Positions 21,155-32,827 of a stretch of 64,000 bases of DNA are shown here, one piece after another. The notes under the pieces were generated by a model. It did not search any database. It was not told where the DNA came from and worked only from the letters and a program-made list of their open reading frames with translations. The DNA comes from Naematelia aurantialba (taxonomy: Eukaryota > Basidiomycota > Tremellomycetes > Tremellales > Naemateliaceae). The DNA lies in contig JAKFAO010000007.1 in the NCBI GenBank assembly GCA_021527695.1, positions 1 to 64,000 of the forward strand, written 5' to 3'. How positions within the stretch are numbered: the stretch's first letter is position 1; the number at the start of each line of letters is the position of its first letter. A program made the position numbers and the translations under genes.

Positions 21155-23021
21155 ATGGCGTGGTATACTCCCATGCGTAAGCGCCAGCGCAGTGCGTTGG
21201 AAATCGCCGAAGCCAATTATGTCAAGTCGGACGCTGAGAAGCGTCTCGTCTGGAAGCTCGACATCTTTCTGATGGTTAGCGCTCCTCTCAGTTGCATGGT
21301 AGATGGCTCACGTCCCTCTAGACCTTTGGCTTCATCAGTCAGGTTATCAAATACCTGGATCAAACGTCTATTTCCACGGCGTATGTCAGTGGTATGCAGG
21401 AAGATCTTCAGCTGTACTCGTGAGTCACGCCCAAGAATCAGATATCTGCCTGTCACGCAGCCAACCCGACATAGCAACCAGCTCAACTTCTTCACTACCT
21501 ATTTCAACATTGGATACGCCATATTCCTGATCCCCAGTCAATACTTTATCACTTGGTTCAGACCGTCGCTGTACTTGCCAACTCTTGAGGTCTGTCCATT
21601 CATGCAGGCTGTCTGACGCAAGCTGATGATGCCTTGGCAGCTTGCTTGGGGTATCGTGACTTGTCTCATGGCAACCGTGAAGAGTGCAAAGGGCGTGTAC
21701 GCTTTGCGAGCATTTTTGGGGTCGGTTCACGCCTGACACAGTTGCGACGTGACTGATCTTGGTCCTGCAGAGCTTTTGAATCGAGCGCTTACCCGGGTAT
21801 GACAATCCTCCTGACAACCTGGTATACCCCGATGGAACTTGCACGTCGGATGTGTATCTATCAAGCTGCGCAGCCTTGCGGCAGTATGCTTGCGAGTGCC
21901 TTCCAAAACGCAGTGTATAGTACGTTGAACGGCAAGGGCGGTTTGCCTGGTTGGAAATGGCTCTTTGTCATTGACGGCTTGATAACGGTTCGTTCATCAT
22001 ATGGCCCCTTGCCAGAAGGAACCAAGCTGACACCGTGTCAGATCGTATGGGCCATTGCCGGTGTCTTCTTCCTGCCCGACTATCCAAACAAGCGCAACCC
22101 TCGGGCTTTCTGGTACAACGACACAGATGCCCACCTCGCTCTTGAACGCAATCGTATCTGGCGCAAGGCTCCTTCGAAGCCAGCAGGCAAGGCGGCTCTC
22201 AAGCGCATCTTCTTCTCCCCGGTCGTTTACATCTTTGCTTGCATCTACATTTCGATGAACATGTCCACGGGTGGCGCGTCTTACTTCAACCTCTGGGTCA
22301 AGTCTCTCGATCGGTATTCTGTCACAAAGATCAACGCGTATGTGGTCATCTTCCTTTAGGCTCAAAGCTGACTGGATAAAGGATCGCTCTCTCCGCCTAT
22401 GCTACCAACGCTTCAATGCTTATCACCTGGGGATTCCTTGCCGACTGGTTCCCGTCGCTCCCCTTCCTCCTCATCCTCGAAGTATCCCTGCAACTCATCC
22501 CGGACATTATCATGTCGATTTGGAATGTCCCAGAAAGCGCAAAATGGTTCAGCTATTACTTTATCAATGTCCCGAGCTCCTACTCTCCGGTCTCATTTGC
22601 TTGGATGGCGCAGATCATGAGCCACGACGCAGAAGGACGATCTCTGCTCTATGGAGGGACCATTGCTCTCAATTATGCGATCCAGAGCTGGAGTGGCGTG
22701 CTCATCTGGCCGGCAGTCCAAGCGCCCCACTATTCACATGCTTGGCAGACGAGTTGTGGTTTGGTGGTCTTCTGCATCGCCATGATCTTCGTGTTGATGT
22801 GGGTGGACAAGAAGTACATCAAGTGAGTAGCGCGATACATGCTTCAGAGTACGATCGCTGACGATCTTCCCTTGTGCAGGCCCAAGCGCGATGCCTATGC
22901 GATGGCCGTAGAAGAAGAAACTCCCGTACAAGCAGTCACCCAGGCAAAGGGGGATGAAGCCGACGAGAAGGTGGTTCCTGCTGTAGTCGCAGCCCCAGAA
23001 GTTCACTACGTTGGAGCTTGA
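21155..23021 (+). CDS. MFS permease, anion:cation symporter type (Dal5/Liz1/Vht1-like)
   Basis: Twelve-helix plasma-membrane transporter. The start at 21155 gives MAWYTPMRKRQ. After the first introns the family opening is LVWKLDIFLM, TFGFISQ and VIKYLDQTSIS with YVSGMQEDL. Further landmarks are LNFFTTYFNIGYAIFLIPSQ, LTTWYTPMELARRM, KGGLPGWKWLFVIDG and FFLPDYPNKRNP. The family carries allantoate, pantothenate, biotin, nicotinate or small peptides; this sequence looks closest to pantothenate/vitamin-type members. The C-terminal tail is acidic. Its divergent pairing with the amidohydrolase suggests uptake of a nitrogenous substrate or product of that enzyme. Confidence 0.9.
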
Positions 23022-23341
23022 GACCTCGGGGTGGCCTCTAATGAGTCGAGTTCTGAACGTGTGTTGTCGATGAGTGGCGAGTTGTGATAGTTTGACGATG
23101 GTCTGCTTTTAGAATGGTTGCACTTTTGTTTTTGCATAATTGGTCTTTTCTTGTCTCCATTGTCGCACTGGCTTGTGAGACTGCCACCGGATAACAACTG
23201 ATAACCTTGCCATCGAGTGCAGGGCTCTGCACTAAAGCGATCGTCGGGCTCTTTAGCAGTCATAAGCTACAGGAAACATGGGGAATTGCATCTAGGGTAT
23301 CGTTTCGAGACCTCCAACTACTCTACAACTATTCATTTCGC
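23022..23341. other. Convergent intergenic region
   Basis: 320 bp between the stop codons of the permease and AMMECR1 genes. Presumed 3' UTRs; no other structure seen. Confidence 0.45.
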
Positions 23342-24133
23342 TCACGAAGACGCCTTCTTCAACTTGAGATATTCCCCATACTTCAAGGTAAACTTTCTGG
23401 TGGTATATCGCTTGGCGGTGATCTGCTTTCGAAGATCCTCGTCCACCACTCCCCTGTATCCCCCTTTCCAACACGCCGAGTCGATCGCCTCGACCTTGGT
23501 CCAGCCATGCTCGACAGCAATCTCAGGAAGGTAGGTGGCGGATATAGGATCCGACGGCGGGATGAGCGCGGGCTCGGGATGAGAGGGGTCAGGCTTGCAG
23601 TATTCTGGAAGGAAGATTCGGATGCCGTGTTCACCCACGGTCCAGTCGGCGTAGTCTTTGCAGTCTTCAAAAGGACTCAGGAAAGAAACCCTATCATGAC
23701 ACACCATTGAGCGGGGGGTTGGGCGCTAGGGGTCCTGCAATAGCTTACGTGCACTCGATCAAGGGCAGCTCTTCGGGTGTGATTGGCCCCCATCGTGGGT
23801 CTTTCGAACCGCTGATGACCGCCCACTTGGCGAGACCCTCCTTCAACTCGTAAGGCTCAAAGGTCCCCATGCACCCCCTGAGCGTCCAATCCTCGCCATT
23901 TGCATCAAAGAGTTTGTATTTGACGAATAGTGCGCTATGAGGGCGCACACCTGTCAACGAGAAACCAGCCAGAACCGGTGATGCTCGTACCTCTTGTGAC
24001 CGGCGGAGGGAATAGAGCCCTTGGGCTCTACATCACCCCTCCAACCAGACTGAACTTGGGCTGTGAGAATGTCGAGGACGTAGCAGACCTCTGCAGCAGA
24101 TGGGGCCGGAATGTCGTCTACCGGAATAGCCAT
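23342..24133 (-). CDS. AMMECR1-domain protein
   Basis: Conserved protein of unknown biochemical role. The start at 24133 gives MAIPVDDIPAPSAAEVCYVL, and an intron with acceptor CTCATAG joins GHK to SALFVKYKLFD. The family hallmark LRGCMGTFEP, identical to the LRGC-G core of AMMECR1, is followed by ELKEGLAKWAVISGSKDPRWGPI, EELPLIEC, VSFLSPFEDCKDYADWTVGEHGI, ISATYLPEIAVEHGW and a C-terminal TAKRYTTRKFTLKYGEYL. About 210 residues, as usual for the family. It is divergent from an MFS exporter; no functional link is evident. Confidence 0.93.
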
Positions 24134-24444
24134 GTCGTCTGTTGGGCACTGTCAAGCTTTGGCAAGCAGACGAGTAGAACGGGATGGGCTCAGTACGTTC
24201 CAGGAGAGGCAGTCAGGTGTCCTACACCCTGATCAACTCTTATCGCGTCAAACACGACAGGCTGAACCTCCTGCTCGTGTGTGGGCAGACCGAGCTCAGT
24301 CGGAATATGTATCCGACATCGGGCTAGACCGTCGCTGCCCCTCGAGGACGAGTCTTGCCCAGTTCGTCAGAGTGGTGTTTCTGAAAAATCAGCAACATCT
24401 CGGTGTCGAGGACCGAGTCACTTGGTTGACAGCTTGGCTTCAGA
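24134..24444. promoter_or_regulatory. Divergent intergenic region of AMMECR1 and MFS genes
   Basis: 311 bp between divergent starts, presumably a two-way promoter. No convincing specific site was found. Confidence 0.35.
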
Positions 24445-26500
24445 ATGGCCTCGTATGGCACTGTTAGTCAGCAGCAAGAAACCTCGAGCCCAGCTCTCGA
24501 AGACGAGGAGTCTGCTCCTCTGCTCGCCAAGCCTTCGGACGAGCATGGAGGGGTCAGGGAGACTCCGCCTTTTCGGGAGATCGCCTTTCTCTGCTTTGGT
24601 CTGTGGATGAGGTGCGTCTGCATGCACTAGACCCAGAGCTCTCTGACTGTTGTTGTGCAGCATGTTCACGTCGGCCGTCTCGGCTACGGTGATCACCAAT
24701 CTTCAGCTCACTATAGGATCGTATTTTGAGGCTGGAGACCTCGTCTCATGGCTGGGTGCGGGGTATCTCCTGGGCCTGGCAGGCTTGACTCCCTTGTACG
24801 GCAAGGTGGCGCAGATAATGGGGAGGAGGGAAGCCATGATCGTAGCATTCGTTCTATTTTTCGGTAAGGATCTCGCCAGGCTCAAATCTAGGTCCTGCGA
24901 CTGACTCCTCGACTGACTCCTCGGATTAGCTGGAACGTGTCTCTGTGCTGCAGCGCCCAGCATGGGGTTCCTCATCTTTGCGAGGATCGTCGCGGGATGT
25001 GGCGGAGGGGGCCTTCTTACCCTCACGGCCGTAGTCATCTCGGATACAGTCTCGGTGAAGGATCGAGGAGTGTTTCAGGGCTATGTAAACCTGGTCTGGG
25101 CAACCGGGAGTGCGGTACGCCAACCGCCTCTATCGTGAGTCAGATTACTGATCTCCAACCTCAGCTGGGAGCACTCGCAGGCGGCTGGGTCGCAGACGCC
25201 TTTGGATGGAGGTAGGCTGTCCCTGCCACACGAATCGTGCACCTCTGATTCTGCTCGATAGGTGGGCATTTTGGATGCAGCTTCCTCCCCTGGCTCTAGC
25301 CTTTGCCCTAATCCTATGGAAAGTTCATCCGCCGAAGCGGGAGATAGAGCAGACCTTGTGGCAACAGTTGGGTCGGATCGACTGGCTTGGCTTTATAATC
25401 CTTTTGATCTCCGTACGATTGTCAACACTGCCAGTCAATCGTAGCTGACAGAGTCCCTACAGATCAGTACCCTCCTCGTGTCATGCTCGCTCTACACCTA
25501 TACCCTACCTGACCATCACCCCCTCACCGTCCCTCTCTTCATCACATTCATCCTGACCCTTCCAGCGCTCTACCTCGTCGAGCACAAATGCGCATCGGAA
25601 CCCATCATCCCCATCGCGCTCATCAAGCAGCGGACTCCCGCATTCATTCTCGTGTCGACGGTCTTGCTGTCGATGAACGTCTTCGCCAGGTTTTTCATGT
25701 GTCCAATCTATATCCATGTGGTCAAAGGGTATGGCGGGAGGGACACTGGACTGCTTCTGCTGCCGTCGTCATTGACTTTGGCTATGGGGGCTGTGTTTGG
25801 CGGATAGTAAGCCCGCTGCTCTCGTTTCATATTGGGTTAACTGACAGATGTCCTACCAGCTACATGCGCAAGACGGGAAAATACAAATCCTTCAGCGTCT
25901 GGATGTCGCTGGTACCTGTACTCTGCTCAGCATCATTCCTCTTCTGGGGTTTGAACGCCAATCCGCACAGAATATGGGCCGAGCTCGCTATCGCGTCCTT
26001 CGCAGGTGGTATCATCGGTGAGCTCAATCTTAAGCCATCACATGCGGCTGATATGCGTTTCTTTTCTACCACCCAGTGACAAACGTTCTCACTGCTTTGG
26101 TCGCTTCTGTGCCGCACTCTGAAATGGCGGTGGCCACCTCTGTCCTGTATCTCGGTCGGGCGGTCGGTCAAGTCCTTGGTGCAAGTCTGTCGGCGGGTCT
26201 GCAGCAGATCGTGCTCGGTGCACAGGTCCGAAAGCGGTTCCCAGGCGAGACAGAGGTGAGGATACACCTTCGTGCCAGTTACTCTGGCCAATGTGCTCAT
26301 CTACGTCGTTGCAGCTTGCATCGTTGATTATCAAGTCACCCGAACAGATAATCCCCAAGCTGGCTCGGGGACAAAAGCTGGACGCACTGGCCGCCTATTA
26401 CGCCTCGCTCCAATCCGTGTTCTTTGCAATGCTGATAACTGGAAGTCTCATCACTCTATCGTTTTGCTGTGTCAAGGCTTATCGATTGGGACCGAAGTAG
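24445..26500 (+). CDS. MFS transporter, DHA2/Vba type (14 TM)
   Basis: Major-facilitator exporter resembling vacuolar basic amino acid or multidrug transporters. The start at 24445 gives MASYGTVSQQQETSSP, with an acidic N-tail holding LLAKPSDE. Helix 1 includes FTSAVSATVITNLQ, followed by WLGAGYLLGLAGLTPLYGKVAQIMGRR, the motif-A loop of the family. Then come FARIVAGCGGGGLLTL, DRGVFQGYVNLVWATGSALGALAGGWVAD (motif C region), and WRWAFWMQLP. The C-terminal half has FILVSTVLLSMNVFARF, MAVATSVLYLGRAVGQVLG and a short basic tail. About nine introns. The substrate is not deducible. This is the last gene of the accessory region. Confidence 0.88.
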
Positions 26501-26773
26501 GATTGTTTGCATTCAAGTGATCGTGTAGAAGAGCTCGCGAGCTCATAGAACGGATTAGAGGGTCGTTGCAGTGACCGACGAGGGATTGGATACTCGAAGT
26601 CTCTGTTGATGCATTGACAATCATATCTCATTGCATGGAACCCATGTTGCAAACGACGAACAACTCGAAAACGGGGGAAGCCAATAATAATGACGTCGTC
26701 AGTCTCCACTGGGGAGGTTCGCGTTGCTGCATGTCAAACCACCGCTTGACTATTCTATTCCCGTTGACATGTC

Positions 26774-28537
26774 ATGAAGACACGGCTCATCAGCCAGCTT
26801 GGCCGTGCATGCGTGCCACAGTCTCTTCAGCAGGGTCGGGTGGCTCCTCGACTTACTTGGATTGTGTACGGCGAAAGCCAAGCAGGCTTTGCGGGCAAGT
26901 CTCGGCCCTTTGCTACTTCCACATCTCGGGGCCAACCTAGCCCATCGCCCGTCGGGCACCAAGAACAAGGAGCTCGACCGGTCAAAGGGGCGTTGGATAT
27001 CTCCCACTCTCAGTTTCTAGCACATGCGTCCCCGTCATCCGACTTCAATCCCTCTCAACACCCAAGTGCTGGCCTGGATACCTCGTCACCATGGCTAGGC
27101 AAGCTCGAACCCACCACGTCACACCTCTTCAAGCTGATCCTGCCTCTCCCAACGTCCGCCGGCGGCTTCTCAAAGACCCCACCCAGCTCACACACACCCC
27201 AGCCCACCGCTTTCCTTCTACATCCTTCTCAGCCACTGTCCCATCTGGCACGGTTGATCACAGGGTCCTTACCGCCCCCGCAACGAAACGCAGACATCAC
27301 ATTCCGTGCTATGACTGGCCCAGAATCCGACCTCGACACCCACTTGCGGAATGCTGAAGAAAATGAGGAAGGTACCGAAGCTAATGAGAGAGATGATGGC
27401 GGCCCTTTGCTTGCGGAGAGGCGTAAAGATAGAGGAAGGCTGCAGGAGGTATCATGGTCCATTTCGACCGACTTGAGCGACTTCATCAAGCAAGCATGCT
27501 CGAATGAGCGCTTCAAGATCGTTATCAATCCTGATCCAGACGGACCCCGCGAAGATGCACTAGTATTGGACGTGCAGATCCCCAGTTTTGCCAGCAGGAC
27601 AACATATCTCAGAAAGACGCTGTTGAGGTTGACCAAGGATCTCGACCGCATGACCAAGCAGAAGAAAGAGTGAGTATCTTGGTAACACCCCAGTAACTCG
27701 CTTAGTGAGCTTACGAGCCAGGATCGATCTCACTGCCCACAAAGGCGCACAACGACTGGCTGTGTTTGCGCTTAGCGTTGGGGCAGCATACTGGGTGGCG
27801 GTGATCCGCTGGAGTGAGTGTGGTTCCTCATCTCTGATCACTGTTCAATCGAGGCTAAGATGTCTCTAGCCTTCTTCACCGATGCCGGCTGGGATGTGAT
27901 GGAGCCAGTGACATGGTCTGTGGGCTTTGGCTCGCTGCTCGCTTCAGTGGCGTTTCTGGCATATCATAATCGCGAAGTCTCGTACTCGTCCTTGCTTGAC
28001 CTAAGCGTCACGGCCCGTCAACGGCGGTTGTACGACCAACACGGCCTAGACATCGAGAGATGGACTGAGATGGGTAGGTTATCGATACTGTGATGTGAGG
28101 GTGCTGATCATTCCGGAACAGTATCAGAGGCCAAGACGATCCGTAAGGAGATCGCGCGGATTGCAAAAGACTATGACATTGAGTGGAAAGGCGAGCTGGA
28201 AACTCTTGCCAACCATGCGGAGGTTCCAAGGGCTTCCTCAAGCATTTACCAACAGCGCAAGAATATGGCTCAGTCTCCGTCGATAGCTAGCCATTCTCAG
28301 CAAGAGGAACACTCCCCACGCGACAAGCTCGATATTGACAAGACCATAGACGAGGCTAGCCAGCTAGCCAGCGAGAGCGAGGAGGCCAAGGAGAAGGAGA
28401 AGGCTGCGGAGCGCAAGGGGGAAGAGGAAGGCAAAAGAGGGGAGGAAGGGGAGGGAGGAAGGGATAGGATGGAGAGCGTGGAGCGGGGACGGGATAAGGG
28501 GATACAATTGGCCGAGAAGGGGATTTCAGGAGCATAG
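26774..28537 (+). CDS. MCU: Mitochondrial calcium uniporter pore subunit (MCU)
   Basis: Ca2+ channel of the mitochondrial inner membrane. The start at 26774 gives a basic, Ser/Arg-rich presequence. The N-terminal matrix domain is followed by coiled coil 1 and transmembrane helix 1 (AQRLAVFALSVGAAYWVAVI). The selectivity loop reads WDVMEP, a conservative variant of the WDIME filter with both acidic residues kept. Helix 2 (WSVGFGSLLASVAFLAY) ends in NREVSYSS. A second coiled coil (RQRRLYDQHGLDIERW) follows, and the C-terminus is highly charged and Glu/Lys-rich (about 80 residues). Three introns lie in the 3' half. Fungal uniporters work without the metazoan EMRE subunit; no partner gene is seen nearby. 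Confidence 0.92.
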
Positions 28538-28962
28538 GACGGTGCCATCCTTGAGCGTGGCGGGCTTCCCCGTCCGAGGTTCCCAACTTGACCAGCTGGG
28601 TGCCGTTCAGACAGTCGTCGGCAGACCCAGCAGAAGTAGTCCTCCCCATTCTTTCTCATCGATAGGCGGATCGCACACACACACACAGCCAGAGGAAGGA
28701 CGATACACGTATGACAACTTGCATGAAGTCTGTTACACCTGCAGAGCCACAGTTTAAATGGGTGACCCGTTAGCGAGGCGCGTTGGCAGTGTCCTCACCG
28801 TCTCATTGTGATTCTCTCTTCCTTCTTCCTCCTCGTTCTATCTCCCTCTCTCACCTCTCTCACCTCTCTCACCTCTCTCACCTCTCTCACCTCTCTCACT
28901 CTTCACGCCATCACCTTGGTGGTGTAGCGGAGGAGTAGAGCGAACGATCGGCCTCAACGAGC
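28538..28962. promoter_or_regulatory. Intergenic region with pyrimidine-rich 5' leader of HID1
   Basis: 425 bp between MCU and HID1. It holds a short (CA)n run near 28675-28687 and a strongly pyrimidine-rich tract (28810-28905) including five copies of the 9-mer CACCTCTCT at 28852-28896. CT-rich blocks just upstream of the start codon are common in promoters and leaders of basidiomycete yeasts. Confidence 0.55.
28852..28896. repeat. 9-bp tandem repeat CACCTCTCT x5
   Basis: Five perfect head-to-tail copies in the leader region of the HID1 gene, flanked by further CT-rich sequence. Confidence 0.9.
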
Positions 28963-31900
28963 ATGTTCAAGCGACTGCCGACTTTGAAATCTCTGCCCCA
29001 GGCCATCGGGTTGCCATTTCTCTCCACACAAGAAGACGCTCAGCTCAAGTTCAAGTCTGGAGAAAACGGCATCAAGCGACTGTATTCGGACGAGGTATGT
29101 CGCTTTCTACCTTGGGCCTGTATTCCTTGGCTGACTTGTGGCAGATCATTCCGCTGGGCGACGTGACATATTGGGCGCAATGGTACACCGTCTTCAACTC
29201 GACCCCCGACGTTTACTCCCTCCTCTCGGTCCAGGATAGTAAGTTCTTGAGACGACCGCGACCTTTGCAGGGAGGACTTTCTTCGTAGCGTTGGGAGAAT
29301 TTCCAGAACGACGCTGATATTGTACAGTCCGCCAAGCGCTGACGGTGCAACCGACAAATCTCGGCAATCTCATCCTGCACCTGTCGCATCATCTCTTCAC
29401 CCTCCTTCCTTCCCCGTCATTTCCCACCTCGGCTTTGTCAGTATCAGGCCAAGACCCGACTCGCGAAGCCCTCAACTGCTTGAGAGTGCTGGGACGGGTA
29501 TTGGTGGTGGTCTACGAGGCCGAGTCAGATCCGCATGAACAGGGTGAAGGAGAACAGACGTTTGGGACACGGTGGTTGTGGTCCAGACAACCTATCGAAG
29601 TTTCTCCCAATGGGTCGATTGGAAAGGCTGTAAACGGGGAGCCAGATGGTACAGCAGCTGGAGAAGGCGAGGTTGAGATGGACGAGGGCAAGTCGGAGCA
29701 GCAATTCACGATCGAGGACGATTCAGACGACGAGAATGCTGTCGACGCTGGAGCAAGAGCATTCAAGGCGAGTGTCGGCAATCCTCCCAAAGACACTGGA
29801 TCTCACTTGCCTCCTTCGCCCATCGCCGACCCACTGTCGCAGAGCGAACCGCTACCAACATCGGAGCAAGACGGCCAGACGGAAGAAGAGGAGAACACCA
29901 TGCCGTGTCTGGTGGATCGTTTGTTCAGCTGCACAATCGATCTCCTCTTCTGTGCCGGCTTCACAGTGCCCGTAAGCGTGCAGAGCGCGGATGACGATGA
30001 GAAAATCAATGTGAGTGATGCGCTTTCCCATTTCTGGTTGGAATGCTGACAATGGAAGTATGTCATCTGGGAGAAGGGTGTCGGGAGTACAGTCAGTGTA
30101 GGCAGCTCAGCCGAGCTGGACCGCAATAAGACCGAGGTTCTCCGTGCGTGCTGTCAAGTGACACAGTCTCTCGCAGTACTAATGTCACGAATAGGTTTCC
30201 TAATTGTGCTTCTCTCGACGACCATCTACACTCCGCCTCATGCTCTCGCCACTACTCCGAACCCGCCATTAGAGCACCTGACCCTATCACTAGAAAGGCG
30301 CCTCGTCCTCTCCCTACTCTGCTCGCTTCTCAATACAGCGCTCACCCCTGGGTGGTCCTCGGCCGGTGTTGCTGGTCACCTGCCATACCACCATCTCATA
30401 TCAAAAGCCGCCGAGGAACGGCGGACATTAATTCGCGATTGCCTTATGGTCCTTCTCATTGCGCTCGACCATCGCAGGGAAGTGGACGGTGTTATGGGCG
30501 AAAGGGACGAGAATGCGTTCAGATATTTTGTGTCCAAATTGGTGAGTTTCGGTATGTGTGCCGCGTGATTGATAGGTAGCATCGAAGAGAAGATTTCGCA
30601 TTCATCCTTACCGGGATTATGGGCATATTGGAGGAACAGGTTGCTGTGCAGAACAACTACCTTCCAGGCAGCAAAAAGCCCATCCCGTATCTCCTCGAAA
30701 CGTGTGAGCATCTTTGAATCAGCTGCTGGCATGCAGCTGACCCCCCAGATATGCTTCTGTGGCGGATGGTAGATCTCAATAAACGATTTCGCACCTACTT
30801 GTTCGAGAGCGGCAAGATCACCGATATCGTCGGTCATGTCCTCTTGACCTGTCTTGAATTGAAGGATGATCCGGGTATGTTGTCTCAAGAGATAAAAGAA
30901 CAGCAGGGAATCGCTGATCTTGCAGCTCATCATGGTTTACTTCGCATGCTGTCGTATCTTCTTCAGACCCTATCGGCGGATCAAGGCTTCGCTGAAGCAC
31001 TCAATCAGTCCATGCGGCTGACTGTGCCTGCCAAATGGGCAGTGGCAGGGTCTGTAGCTGACTTTATGATCGTTGTACGAACTACTCTGTCGGCTCTGCC
31101 ACCTTGTCTGACACCTTGCAGTCCATCTACTCGATTGCCACAACGCCAGGGCTCAATCCCCTCTTTCCAGCTTTGACCATCAGTATCGCCAACGTAGCAC
31201 CATTTTTACGTAACGTGGGAGTTCAGGCTTCCACACGACTGCTCCAGCTGTTCAAGGCGTTCTCGGCCCCGAACTTCCTCCTTGCGGATGAAGGGCATCC
31301 TCGGCTGGTGTACTACTTGTTGGAGACTTTTAACTCGATCCTTTACTTCCAGTTGAATGGTATGTGCCTACCATTATAAATTTGCTCACGACATGCAGAA
31401 AACCCCAATCTGGTCTATGCCATTCTGCGGTCACATCAGGACTTTCAGACTCTCGCAACCTTCACCCTTGTTTCCGGTCTTCGGGAGATCCAGCGACGCA
31501 AAGCCATCCGAGCTCAAGGTGGGTCTTAACAGAAGCGGGACTTCCCTAATCATGTACAGAAGCAGCAAAGAAAGAAGACACGACAGGCATCAAGCGCACG
31601 GAGTCTGAGCTAGACATGCTGGCTGAGAAGGCTGCTTTGCTGGGACGTGCAACGGATGACTATGAGCTTCCATCGTCTCCGACAGAGGAGCAAAAGCAAT
31701 CCACGGACGGGCATCCAGCTCCGCAACCCCTAACTTTGCCTGGCGACCTTCCCAATGGCACCGACGCCTTGAGCCTATCCTCACCTGTTGTCGAGCAATC
31801 TGAACTCGATATCAAGCCAAAGGCAATGAGCGAGAAGGCGCGGGGCAAGATGCGCGCTACCGAGAGTGTCTCGTCACTCCGTAGCGCCACCAGCGAGGCA

Positions 31901-32485
31901 GAGGTGCCAGACGACGAATTGATGAAGGTCGCATATGCTGGTGTCGGACCGAACGGATATGTCCCTACACAGGAATGGGTGTCGAGCTGGCAAAAAGGGC
32001 AAGTCCTAGCTGTGCCCGATCCTCGCGTGATGACTGACGAGACGCTAGTTTGCCGTTAGATCCTGTTCTCGTAGCCATCTCGGAACTGTTACCGAAGATA
32101 CAGGATTCTACCCCTAGAGGAGGCGCTCCCTCGTCCAAAGTGTTCAACGTGCTCAAGGGAGCATCGCTGGCCGACGTATTGCCGCCACCTCAGGCTGTTC
32201 TCCCCCGACGCTTCCAGGTATGTTACCATAGCTCTTGACAGAGTGATTTCTTTCCCGAGCTGTATGATGTGATCCAAGTCGTGGTGCTGATCGCATTGCT
32301 AGTGGTCGCCTGCATCGGCGCTTTGGCTCACCTCGCTTCTCTGGGGTGACATCTACGTGGCGGGCTTGACGAGCGTCGGCATGTGGCGTGATACCACAGT
32401 CAGACTCTTTGGTGTCAAACAGGCGCCCGCGAAAGCACGCACGGCACAGGTCGGGCGTGTGCTCAAGTTGATCGGGGTGGTATGA
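28963..32485 (+). CDS. HID1: HID1-domain protein
   Basis: Large cytosolic or Golgi-associated protein of the HID1 family, involved in animals in trans-Golgi and dense-core vesicle sorting and in fission yeast linked to Golgi (Ftp105). The start at 28963 gives MFKRLPTLKSLPQAIGLPF. Family segments are VTYWAQWYTVFNSTPDVYSLL, NLGNLILHLSHHLF, ALNCLRVLGRVLVVVYE, VDRLFSCTIDLLFCAGF, and SLLNTALTPGWSSAG. HHGLLRMLSYLLQTLSADQGFAEALN and NLVYAILRSHQDF come later, and the C-terminus includes TSLLWGDIYVAGLTSVGMW with VRLFGV. An acidic low-complexity insert (DDSDDENAVDAGARA) lies near residue 200. About ten short introns. Stop TGA 32483-32485. Confidence 0.88.
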
Positions 32486-32827
32486 CGATCGCACCAGACG
32501 GCGCTCGGGATAATGTAAGGGTGAAGTGGAGGGTCGGGGTCAGGGTCATGATACAGGGTCTGCTCGTTTACGACATGCACCTGTGGATTGTCGAACCATT
32601 GACATGGTTCGGAATTCATGACTGAGGTTGGTCATATATGTGTCAACGAAGAGACTCTTTGCCCGGACAGTCGGCATGTTGGTCAGAGGATCGGGAATCA
32701 TAAGCTCGACACGGCATAAGATCAACACAATCTCCTGGTTCTCGCGTGGTGCAAGGTCTCAAGTCGTGTCATTCTATCCCGTAGAGCAGCGAGGTAGCAG
32801 CCAAACTACCGAATTCCAATCGGTTGT
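32486..32827. other. Convergent intergenic region
   Basis: 342 bp between the stop codons of HID1 and the beta-mannosidase gene. Nothing beyond presumed 3' UTRs is recognisable. Confidence 0.45.

Noticed and set aside
28675..28687. (CA)n microsatellite as a regulatory element
   Set aside because: Only about six units; common and without supporting context.
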